Shown here one piece after another: positions 52,634 to 64,000 of a stretch of 64,000 bases of DNA. The stretch's first letter is position 1, and every line of letters starts with the position of its first letter. The notes beneath the pieces are model-generated. The model was not told where the DNA came from. It ran no database searches and worked only from the letters and a program-made list of their open reading frames with translations. Location of the stretch: NCBI RefSeq assembly GCF_001444425.1, contig NZ_CP013189.1:1488001-1552000 (forward strand). Reading direction: 5' to 3'. Position numbers and translations under genes: made by a program. The stretch comes from Pseudohongiella spirulinae (lineage in GTDB: Bacteria; Pseudomonadota; Gammaproteobacteria; Pseudomonadales; Pseudohongiellaceae).

Positions 52634-53809
52634 ATGCTGATTGGAATGGTGGCCGGGGAAACATCCGGAGACATGCTGGGTGCGGGCTTGATGCAGGCTC
52701 TGTTGCAGCGCTATCCGCAGGCCCGCTTTGTTGGTGTGGGCGGGCCACGCATGATAGCCCTGGGGTTTCAGAGCCTGGTACCCATGGAACGCTTGTCTGT
52801 AATGGGTTTTGTCGAGCCGCTGGGACGCTTGCCAGAGCTGCTGCGACTGAAACGTGATCTGGTATGTCTATATCGCCAGGAAAAACCCGCTGTATTTATT
52901 GGTATTGATTCCCCTGGCTTCAATTTGCGCCTGGAGCGAGAATTACACGCTGCCGACATCAAAACGGCACATTACGTCAGCCCCAGTGTGTGGGCCTGGG
53001 GTAAGGGGCGTATCCGTTCCATAAAGCAGAGTGTTGATCTGATGTTGACACTTTTCCCATTCGAGCTGGATATATATCAACAGCATAAGATTCCCGCAGT
53101 CTGTGTCGGTCATCACCTCGCTGATCGGATCCAGCCGCTGGCGGACCATGGCCAGCTTGTCAGGCGCAATCGTGAAGAACTTGGCCTGGACCATGAAGGG
53201 CAATATATATGCCTGATGCCTGGCAGCCGTCGAGCTGAGGTTCAACGTCTGGCCCCTGTTTTTTTGGAGGCTGCAGGATTATTGCTGAGTAAACGCCAGG
53301 AACTCCGTTTTCTGGCACCTTGCTCCGATTCGGCACGTCGTGAACAATTTGAGCAACTGCTGGCTGCAGCGGTGCTTGAATATCCGGCACTGGCTGGCAG
53401 AATAACGCTTCTTGATGGCCAGTCCCACCAGGCGATGGCCGCCAGTGAGCTCGTCCTGCTGGCATCGGGGACAGCGACGCTGGAAGCCATGTTGCTGGGC
53501 TGTCCAATGGTTGTCTGCTACAAGCTGGCACCCATGACCTGGCATCTGGCGTCACGCATGTTAACGGTTTCCTGGATATCTCTGCCGAATCTGCTGGCGG
53601 CTGAGAGTCTGGTGCCGGAAATATTGCAAAATGATGTGACGGCTGGCCGATTGTCGGAGGAGATGGAGTACTGGCTGGATAATCCAGAGCAAGTGACTGG
53701 TTTACGTGAAAAGTTCATTGGTATACATCAATCAATACGGCTGGGAGCGGACAAGCAGGCAGCTGATTCTATCGTTAATCTGATTAACGAACAGTTACAA
53801 ACACTCTGA
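52634..53809 (+). CDS. lpxB: Lipid A disaccharide synthase
   Basis: A 391-residue GT19 glycosyltransferase that joins UDP-2,3-diacylglucosamine with lipid X. MVAGETSGDMLGAGL at the N-terminus, YVSPSVWAWGKGR and LLASGTATLEAMLLG are family hallmarks. It is a peripheral inner-membrane protein. It starts 49 bases after lpxA, and its stop overlaps the rnhB start by one base (TGATG). Confidence 0.96.
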   Translation: MLIGMVAGETSGDMLGAGLMQALLQRYPQARFVGVGGPRMIALGFQSLVPMERLSVMGFVEPLGRLPELLRLKRDLVCLYRQEKPAVFIGIDSPGFNLRLERELHAADIKTAHYVSPSVWAWGKGRIRSIKQSVDLMLTLFPFELDIYQQHKIPAVCVGHHLADRIQPLADHGQLVRRNREELGLDHEGQYICLMPGSRRAEVQRLAPVFLEAAGLLLSKRQELRFLAPCSDSARREQFEQLLAAAVLEYPALAGRITLLDGQSHQAMAASELVLLASGTATLEAMLLGCPMVVCYKLAPMTWHLASRMLTVSWISLPNLLAAESLVPEILQNDVTAGRLSEEMEYWLDNPEQVTGLREKFIGIHQSIRLGADKQAADSIVNLINEQLQTL

Positions 53810-54441
53810 TGGAAAAAAATTGTTTACTCACAGGCGAGGAATTCTTCAAGGCCCGCTGGGGAAAGTTGCCACAAGGTTATGTGGTGGGTGTCGATGAGGC
53901 CGGGCGGGGCCCCCTGGCCGGGCCGGTCAGTGCGGCTGCCGTTATACTGCCTGTTGCTTGCCAGCTTCCGGGGCTGGACGATTCAAAACGACTAACCGAG
54001 AAAAAGAGATCGGTTTTATATGAGCAGATTTGTGAGCAGGCCATCAGTTTTTCGATTGTTTTTGTACAAGCTGCCGAGATAGACAGGATAAATATTCTCC
54101 AGGCCAGCATGTTGGCCATGCACAGGGCGGTTGAATCTCTTGGCGTTGAACCATCGATGATTTTCGTTGATGGTAATCGGTGTCCTGTCTGGCCCTATAA
54201 TTCTGAAGCCGTTGTAAAGGGTGACAGTAAACTTCAGTGTATAGCCGCAGCCTCAGTGCTGGCCAAAGTGGCGAGAGATCATGTTATGCTCGAGCTTGAT
54301 GCCTCGCATCCTGGTTATGGATTTGCCAGACATAAGGGTTATCCGACCCGACAACATTTCGAAGCCTTGCACCGCCTGGGTCCCAGCGAGGCGCACCGTA
54401 TGAGTTTTGCACCGGTCAGGGAGTTGAGTTCTCAAGTATGA
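53809..54441 (+). CDS. rnhB: Ribonuclease HII
   Basis: A 210-residue enzyme that removes ribonucleotides and RNA primers from DNA-RNA hybrids. VVGVDEAGRGPLAGPV holds the first Asp-Glu pair, IFVDGNRCP the next Asp, and KLQCIAAASVLAKVARD the later block. It shares one base with the lpxB stop and four with the dnaE start, as in the usual lpxB-rnhB-dnaE order. Confidence 0.97.
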   Translation: MEKNCLLTGEEFFKARWGKLPQGYVVGVDEAGRGPLAGPVSAAAVILPVACQLPGLDDSKRLTEKKRSVLYEQICEQAISFSIVFVQAAEIDRINILQASMLAMHRAVESLGVEPSMIFVDGNRCPVWPYNSEAVVKGDSKLQCIAAASVLAKVARDHVMLELDASHPGYGFARHKGYPTRQHFEALHRLGPSEAHRMSFAPVRELSSQV

Positions 54442-57400
54442 ATACGCCGCAATTTGTACACCTGCATGTTCATACAGAGTATTCCATTGTGGACGGGCTG
54501 GTCAGGGTCAAGCCGCTGATATCGGCTGCTGCCGAAATGGGCATGCCAGCCGTAGCGGTGACGGACCAGACTAATCTGTTTGCCATGATCAAGTTTTACA
54601 GTGGTGCTATCTCGGCAGGTATCAAACCCATTTGTGGCTGCGATGTGATGCTGCAAAACCCGGACAACCCTGATCGACCATACCCGATGGTATTGCTGGT
54701 TAAAGATCTGACAGGGTACCGCAATCTCACCAGGCTCATTTCGCGAGCCTACACTGAAAATCAGGGACAGGGTGTACCCGTCATTCAGAAGAGCTGGCTG
54801 CAAGGCATGTCGCAAGGGCTTATTGCGCTTTCTGGCGGACATTACGGCGAGATTGGCCGATTATTGCTCGATGGTGATGAGCAGGGCGCTGCAGAAGTAC
54901 TGTATAACAGTATGAAACTGTTTCCGGATAGTTTTTATCTTGAGCTTCAGCGTTGTGGCCGACCAGGTGAGGATGCGTATATCCAGGCGGTGATTGAGTT
55001 GTCCGCGAAGCATAACTGTCCACTGGTAGCTACCAATGACGTGAGATTCCTGAAGTCTGACGACTTTGAAGCTCATGAGGTGCGAGTCTGTATTCATGAG
55101 CGACGCACACTGGATGATCCACGCAGGTCTCGACATTATACCGAACAACAATATCTGCGGTCGCCCAGCGAAATGGCAGAGCTTTTTTCTGACATTCCGG
55201 AGGCCCTGGAAAATTCTGTTGTGATTGCCCGGCGGTGTAATCTCGACATCGAACTTGGCAAGCCGTTTTTGCCTAATTATCCCGTACCTGCCGGGATGAC
55301 CATGGATGAATACTTTCGGCAACTGAGCCTGGAAGGTCTGGAACAGCGTCTGGCAGGCGATTTTTCTGTCGAGGGGATGTCGGAGAATGAAATATTTGCA
55401 GGGCGCAAGCCTTATCTGGAACGGCTGGAATTTGAACTTGACGTTATCATCCAGATGGGTTTTCCAGGTTACTTTCTGATTGTTATGGAGTTCATTCAAT
55501 GGGCCAAGAATAATGATATTCCTGTTGGTCCGGGCAGGGGGTCCGGGGCGGGCTCAATCGTCGCCTATGCATTGGGTATCACGGATCTTGATCCTCTGAA
55601 ATATGATTTGCTGTTCGAACGATTTCTTAATCCGGAGCGGGTATCAATGCCCGACTTCGATGTAGATTTCTGCATGGAAGGCCGCGACCGTGTGATTCAG
55701 CATGTGGCTGAATTGTATGGTAAGGATGCGGTATCTCAAATTATTACATTCGGCACTATGGCTGCCAAAGCCGTTGTAAGAGATGTGGCACGAGTTCAAG
55801 GAAAATCTTATGGATTGGCAGATAAACTGTCCAAACTGATTCCCTTTGAGGTTGGTATGACTCTGAGCAAGGCGATGGAGCAGGAGCCTGCCCTGAAAGA
55901 GTTTGTAGATTCCGACGAAGACGCCCAGGAAATTATGGAGATGGCCTTCAAGCTGGAGGGTATCACCCGCAATGTCGGCAAACATGCTGGTGGTGTGGTG
56001 ATTGCTCCTACGGTGTTGACCGATTTTTCACCGCTGTATTGTGATGAGAACGGTGAGGGTCTGGTCACCCAGTTTGATAAAAACGATGTTGAAACCGCTG
56101 GTCTGGTGAAGTTCGACTTTCTTGGGTTGCGAACGCTGACTATTATCGATTGGGCGGTTAAGATGATAAACGCTCAGGAGCCTGCTCACATCAAGCAACC
56201 TCTGGATATTACTTCTATCCCATTGGATGACATGCAGGTTTATCAGCTATTGCAGCGAGCTGAGACTACGGCGGTTTTTCAGCTCGAATCACGCGGGATG
56301 AAAGAGCTTATCCGGCGACTGTTGCCCAGTTGTTTCGAAGATATCGTCGCGCTTGTGGCACTGTTTCGCCCTGGTCCGTTGCAGTCGGGCATGGTTGATG
56401 ATTTCATCAATCGTAAACATGGTCGGGCCGATGTTGCCTATCCCCATCCTGACCTGGAACCGGTGCTTAAGAACACTTATGGCGTTATTCTGTATCAGGA
56501 ACAGGTGATGCAGATTGCGCAGGTTCTGGCCAATTACAGCCTGGGCGGGGCGGACATGTTGCGCCGGGCAATGGGTAAAAAGAAACAGGAAGAGATGGAC
56601 AAGCAGCGCAGTATCTTTCTTGAAGGAGCTGCGCAGAACGGGCTGGATCCGGCCCTGGCCGGCTCTATTTTTGATCTGATGGAAAAATTTGCCGGCTACG
56701 GTTTTAACAAATCTCACTCTGCGGCCTATGCGCTGGTTTCCTATCAGACAGCCTGGTTAAAACATCACTATCCAGCTTATTTTATGGCGGCCGTTCTGTC
56801 GGCTGATATGCAGAATACCGACAAGGTAGTAACGCTTATTGAAGAATGTCGACAGATGGGACTGCCTATTGTGGCACCTGCGGTCAACATAGGGGCCTAT
56901 AATTTTACGGTCAATGAGCAGGGCGAAATTGTTTATGGCCTCGGAGCGATCAAAGGGCTGGGTGAAGGTCCGGTAAGTGCGATTATACATGCCCGTGAGC
57001 AGGGTGGTCCATTTGCATCTTTTCTTGATTTTTGCTCCCGTGTTGACCTTCGAAGTGTCAACAAACGGGCACTTGAAGCCCTGATTCGAGCGGGCGCCCT
57101 GGATTGTGTTGTAGATGCTATGCCTGATCAGGCGCGTGCACAATTGATGGCTTCATTGCAGGATACTGTGCAGGCCGCCGAACAGAGTCTTCGCAATAAA
57201 GACGCCGGTGTGCTGGATATGTTTGGTGATATCTCCCCTGTCGCCGATCAGGAAAATACCGGAACTTTGTTGTCGGCCCGACCATGGAGCCAGCAGCAAA
57301 GGTTGCGCGAAGAAAAAGAAACCCTGGGATTGTATCTGAGTGGACATCCGATTGATGAGTTTTTGTCTGAGCTTTCAGGATTGACCAGAGATCGACTTGT

Positions 57401-57992
57401 TAATGTAAAACCGGAGCGCGAAGCACAGTGGGTGGGCGGATTGCTGGTCGGGGTTCGCACCATGCGTAACAAGCGCGGCGATCTAATTGCTTTCTTGACT
57501 CTCGATGACAGGAGTGCGCGACTGGAAGTGTCCTTGTTTGCACGGGAATATGAGCAGTATCGAGAAGTTCTTGAAAAGGACGCTATCCTGCTGGTCGAAT
57601 GTCAGGTATCAGCCGACGAATTCAGCGGCGGCTTGCGAGGCCGTGCGAAACAGGTATTGAATCTTGTGCAGGCGAGACAGCGTTTTGCCAGTGCGTTGGA
57701 GTTGACGGTGCAGGCTGATCGCCTCGCTGTGGATTTCAGTCGCCGGCTTGCCGATTGTCTGAGACCGTATTGCGAGGTATTTCTGCCAGTTGAGTCGGAT
57801 TCCTCTGAACCGGATTCGGACGACCGTGCCGATGTGCCCAGACCCTGCCAGGTGCGCATTCGTTACGAGAGAGCCGATGTCTCCGGCTGGCTGATGTTAG
57901 GCGATCAATGGTATGTCCGACCCGAGCAGAGTCTGTTGCAGGAGCTCAGCGAGTTGTGTGCACCGGGGACGGTGACTATTGCTTATCAGTAG
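54438..57992 (+). CDS. dnaE: DNA polymerase III alpha subunit
   Basis: The 1184-residue replicative polymerase. The PHP domain starts with FVHLHVHTEYS, followed by the C-family polymerase domain with GPGRGSGAGSIVAYALGITD and the catalytic aspartates in PDFDVDFCM. The helix-hairpin region, the clamp-binding-like LDMFGD and a C-terminal OB fold follow. No intein or truncation is seen, and it is slightly longer than the E. coli protein (1160). The start overlaps rnhB by four bases. Confidence 0.98.
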   Translation: MNTPQFVHLHVHTEYSIVDGLVRVKPLISAAAEMGMPAVAVTDQTNLFAMIKFYSGAISAGIKPICGCDVMLQNPDNPDRPYPMVLLVKDLTGYRNLTRLISRAYTENQGQGVPVIQKSWLQGMSQGLIALSGGHYGEIGRLLLDGDEQGAAEVLYNSMKLFPDSFYLELQRCGRPGEDAYIQAVIELSAKHNCPLVATNDVRFLKSDDFEAHEVRVCIHERRTLDDPRRSRHYTEQQYLRSPSEMAELFSDIPEALENSVVIARRCNLDIELGKPFLPNYPVPAGMTMDEYFRQLSLEGLEQRLAGDFSVEGMSENEIFAGRKPYLERLEFELDVIIQMGFPGYFLIVMEFIQWAKNNDIPVGPGRGSGAGSIVAYALGITDLDPLKYDLLFERFLNPERVSMPDFDVDFCMEGRDRVIQHVAELYGKDAVSQIITFGTMAAKAVVRDVARVQGKSYGLADKLSKLIPFEVGMTLSKAMEQEPALKEFVDSDEDAQEIMEMAFKLEGITRNVGKHAGGVVIAPTVLTDFSPLYCDENGEGLVTQFDKNDVETAGLVKFDFLGLRTLTIIDWAVKMINAQEPAHIKQPLDITSIPLDDMQVYQLLQRAETTAVFQLESRGMKELIRRLLPSCFEDIVALVALFRPGPLQSGMVDDFINRKHGRADVAYPHPDLEPVLKNTYGVILYQEQVMQIAQVLANYSLGGADMLRRAMGKKKQEEMDKQRSIFLEGAAQNGLDPALAGSIFDLMEKFAGYGFNKSHSAAYALVSYQTAWLKHHYPAYFMAAVLSADMQNTDKVVTLIEECRQMGLPIVAPAVNIGAYNFTVNEQGEIVYGLGAIKGLGEGPVSAIIHAREQGGPFASFLDFCSRVDLRSVNKRALEALIRAGALDCVVDAMPDQARAQLMASLQDTVQAAEQSLRNKDAGVLDMFGDISPVADQENTGTLLSARPWSQQQRLREEKETLGLYLSGHPIDEFLSELSGLTRDRLVNVKPEREAQWVGGLLVGVRTMRNKRGDLIAFLTLDDRSARLEVSLFAREYEQYREVLEKDAILLVECQVSADEFSGGLRGRAKQVLNLVQARQRFASALELTVQADRLAVDFSRRLADCLRPYCEVFLPVESDSSEPDSDDRADVPRPCQVRIRYERADVSGWLMLGDQWYVRPEQSLLQELSELCAPGTVTIAYQ

Positions 57993-58050
57993 AGTTGAAT
58001 TTTGCTATCATGGCCGGTAATTCGATTGTTAACGGCTGGTCTATTGCATT

Positions 58051-59004
58051 ATGAATCCAAACTACCTCGATTTTGAGCAACCCATCGCAGATCTTGAAGT
58101 CAAGATCAATGAATTGCGTCTTGTCAGTGATGATAATGAGCTCAATATTGGTGAAGAAATTCAGAAATTGCAGGAAAAGAGCAGCAAGCTGACTGAAAAG
58201 ATTTACGCCAATCTGACGCCATGGCAGATTTCACAGGTAGCACGTCACCCGTTGCGACCGTATACCTATGATTATATTGAACATATCTTCACGGATTTCG
58301 ATGAGCTGCACGGCGATCGACTGTTTGCTGATGATCAGGCACTGGTGGGTGGTGTTGCTCGTCTGGATGGTAAGCCGGTGATGGTAATCGGTCACCAGAA
58401 AGGCCGCGGTACCAAGGAAAAAGTTCGCCATAATTTTGGTATGCCTCGTCCCGAGGGGTATCGTAAGGCGCGTCGTCTGATCGAGATGGCTGAGAGATTC
58501 AAAATGCCCGTTTTGAGCTTTATCGATACACCGGGTGCCTATCCGGGGATCGACTCTGAGGAGCGGGGCATTAATGAGGCTATCGCAGAGAATATGGCCA
58601 TGATGTCGCGCGTCAGGACACCGCTGATTGCGACAGTGACAGGCGAGGCCAATTCTGGCGGGGCAATCGCTATTGGTATCGCAGATCACCTTAATATGCT
58701 GCAGTATTCGACTTATACGGTGATTACGCCTGAAGGTTGCGCGACAATTCTGTGGAAATCTTCCGATCATGCCCCTGATGCCGCCGAAGCAATGGGCGTG
58801 ACCTCTGCGCGCCTTGAGGAATTGGGCATTGTTGATTCCACGATTGCAGAGCCCATGGGCGGTGCTCACCGTGATATTCAGGCGATGTCTTCTTCAATAA
58901 AGGAAGCACTCATCGACCAGGTAGAGCGACTCCAGAATATGGAGATCGATAATCTGCTGGAGCGTCGATATCGACGCCTGATGAGTTATGGCATCAGCAG
59001 CTGA
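58051..59004 (+). CDS. accA: Acetyl-CoA carboxylase carboxyltransferase alpha subunit
   Basis: A 317-residue subunit that, with AccD, moves the carboxyl group from biotin to acetyl-CoA to give malonyl-CoA. The N-terminal [16 protein letters not shown] and the crotonase-fold core with [14 protein letters not shown] and [16 protein letters not shown] are diagnostic. The length matches E. coli AccA (319). It follows dnaE after 58 bases. Confidence 0.98.
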   Translation: MNPNYLDFEQPIADLEVKINELRLVSDDNELNIGEEIQKLQEKSSKLTEKIYANLTPWQISQVARHPLRPYTYDYIEHIFTDFDELHGDRLFADDQALVGGVARLDGKPVMVIGHQKGRGTKEKVRHNFGMPRPEGYRKARRLIEMAERFKMPVLSFIDTPGAYPGIDSEERGINEAIAENMAMMSRVRTPLIATVTGEANSGGAIAIGIADHLNMLQYSTYTVITPEGCATILWKSSDHAPDAAEAMGVTSARLEELGIVDSTIAEPMGGAHRDIQAMSSSIKEALIDQVERLQNMEIDNLLERRYRRLMSYGISS

Positions 59005-59061
59005 TTCAGACTGACTTCCCCGTTAAACTGCAGACTACGCGTTTCATTGTGAGGACAGGGC

Positions 59062-60399
59062 ATGGATCTGCAGGCGCTGTTTCTATCCAGTATTGATGAG
59101 TTGTCACGCGTTCGGCCGTGCGGCCGACGGCTGACTATTGCTGTGAGTGGTGGTCGTGACTCGATGGTGCTGCTTGATCTGTGTGTGCAGTTAGCCGATC
59201 GTCTGCCCTTTGAATTGTCGGCCATTCACGTTAATCATGGTTGGTCAGTCAACGCCGCATTGTGGGAACAACATGTCTACACTGTTTGTCAGAACTATGG
59301 GGTGCCATTGACTGTCAGGCATTTGCAGCTTGATACATCGACAGGACAAAGTCCGGAAGAGTTGGCAAGAGATGCGCGCTATTCATGTTTTATTGAGCTT
59401 CTGCGGCCGCATGATGTCCTGTTGACGGCCCATCACCAGGCCGATCAGGCCGAGACGGTGCTGCTCAATCTGTTGCGTGGCAGTGGACCGCGAGGCCTCG
59501 CCGGCATTCCGCAAGGCCGGGAACTGGGAGAGTCATGGGTGTGGCGCCCATTGCTGAACGCCGAGAGCGTCAAATTGGATCAATACGCCAGGGGCAGGCA
59601 ATTATGCTGGTTTGATGATGAAAGTAACCTGGACGGGCGGTACCGGCGCAATTTTATCAGGCAGTCAATTGCTCCGCTGTTGAGCACACATTGGCCGGAT
59701 TGGCAGCGCAGCGTCGGTCGTTCTGCACAGTTGTGTCGTGATCTTGACAGGCTGACAGTTGATCTCGCGCGACATGGACTTGATGGGGTCGTGTCAGAAG
59801 ATGGCGCTGTTGATATCAGAGCGCTACAGAGCCTGCCAACAACTCATCAGTATCTGGTACTGCGACACTGGCTGGAGTCGGCAGCAGGGAAGTGGCCATC
59901 GCAGAAACTGCTGAGAACGCTGTTGCAAGAGATCGTGACCGCGTCAAAGCATGCCCAGCCCTCGCTGCAATGGCAGGGTTGGCAAGTGAGGCGGGAGTTC
60001 GGCAAATTGTTGTTGATGCCGGAGCAGGACGAGAATTCTCAGTTACCTTCGGCAACGCGGTGGCTTCGGTCAACGGATGGATTTTTCCCGCCCCTGGTGT
60101 TGCCAGGTAACGGATGTCTGGAGATGCGTCAGGTTTCGACACCTGCGATGACTTTACCTGCGGGGCAGTACCGTATTTCCTATCGGCAGGGCGGTGAGAA
60201 AATCCGCCTGCCGGGACGCCCACAGCGGGCATTAAAAAAGATTCTACAGGAGACCAGGATGCCGGTCTCTCAGCGACAACGACTACCCCTTTTGTGGGTG
60301 GATGACCAACTTGCCTGGGTGGCAGGGGTTGGTTTTGATGAGCAGTTTCTGTGCCATGAGCAGGCTTCAGGCTGGCTGCCGGTCTGGCTGAAAGAATAG
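59062..60399 (+). CDS. tilS: tRNA(Ile)-lysidine synthetase
   Basis: A 445-residue enzyme that attaches lysine to C34 of the tRNA-Ile CAU anticodon with ATP, so that it reads AUA. The PP-loop motif SGGRDS lies at about 30-35 (AVSGGRDSMVLLD), and LTAHHQADQAETVLLNLLRG is the next conserved block. The TilS substrate-binding and C-terminal domains follow (LPGRPQRALKKILQE). GAGGA precedes the ATG. It sits between accA and pyrG as in many gammaproteobacteria. Confidence 0.95.
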   Translation: MDLQALFLSSIDELSRVRPCGRRLTIAVSGGRDSMVLLDLCVQLADRLPFELSAIHVNHGWSVNAALWEQHVYTVCQNYGVPLTVRHLQLDTSTGQSPEELARDARYSCFIELLRPHDVLLTAHHQADQAETVLLNLLRGSGPRGLAGIPQGRELGESWVWRPLLNAESVKLDQYARGRQLCWFDDESNLDGRYRRNFIRQSIAPLLSTHWPDWQRSVGRSAQLCRDLDRLTVDLARHGLDGVVSEDGAVDIRALQSLPTTHQYLVLRHWLESAAGKWPSQKLLRTLLQEIVTASKHAQPSLQWQGWQVRREFGKLLLMPEQDENSQLPSATRWLRSTDGFFPPLVLPGNGCLEMRQVSTPAMTLPAGQYRISYRQGGEKIRLPGRPQRALKKILQETRMPVSQRQRLPLLWVDDQLAWVAGVGFDEQFLCHEQASGWLPVWLKE

Positions 60400-60419
60400 C
60401 CACAAAAGTTACAATTAGT

Positions 60420-64000
<3,581 letters not shown>

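Overview
The window is a stretch of gammaproteobacterial chromosome, dense and almost wholly coding. No plasmid, phage, IS, CRISPR, tRNA or rRNA signature was seen. The NrdA/NrdB sequences, the essential-gene order rpsB-tsf-pyrH-frr-uppS-cdsA-dxr-rseP-bamA-skp-lpxD-fabZ-lpxA-lpxB-rnhB-dnaE-accA-tilS-pyrG-kdsA-eno, and PilU, RapA, Grx4 and BolA point to a relative of Pseudomonas, Cellvibrio or other aerobic (probably aquatic) Gammaproteobacteria. A genus cannot be named from this alone.

Left part (1-12800): the 3' end of a PQQ-dependent dehydrogenase with a C-terminal haem c domain, a DNA alkyltransferase (ogt), a PAS-GGDEF cyclase paired with a REC-CheC-like response regulator, a MATE exporter, an XdhC-family protein, inorganic pyrophosphatase, an amidase and a GAF-GGDEF cyclase. 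These are followed by a divergent set for branched acyl-CoA breakdown: an alpha-methylacyl-CoA racemase on one strand, an HSD10-like SDR and an LCAD-type acyl-CoA dehydrogenase on the other.

Middle part (12800-39160): pilU behind pyrB, exonuclease I, a PlsC-like acyltransferase, a DUF349 coiled-coil protein facing away from dinG, then a leftward five-gene run nrdA-nrdB-mocA-like-cyclophilin-small membrane protein. The nrdA promoter is rich in sites: a sigma-70 promoter flanked by two NrdR boxes 31 bp apart, two DnaA boxes, and a third, better-matching NrdR box further upstream. Next come argF, grxD, a VanZ-like gene and a leftward ylqF-rapA-M16C peptidase operon closed by a strong terminator, then bolA, a Bax-like glucosaminidase and a polysaccharide deacetylase.

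Right part (39160-64000): one rightward array of housekeeping genes for translation (S2, EF-Ts, RRF), UMP and CTP synthesis, isoprenoid and phospholipid precursors, outer membrane biogenesis (RseP, BamA, Skp, LpxD/A/B, FabZ, KdsA), DNA replication (DnaE, RnhB), fatty acid synthesis (AccA), tRNA modification (TilS) and glycolysis (enolase, cut by the window end). Many of these genes overlap by 1-4 bases, and three use TTG or GTG starts.

I found no clearly new multi-gene system. The best leads are the layered nrdA control region and the operon behind it, the REC-CheC/diguanylate cyclase pair, a periplasmic cyclophilin with a large insertion and altered active-site positions, and a 17-codon open frame with a very good ribosome binding site beside a terminator. 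No gene-free stretch exceeds about 270 bases.
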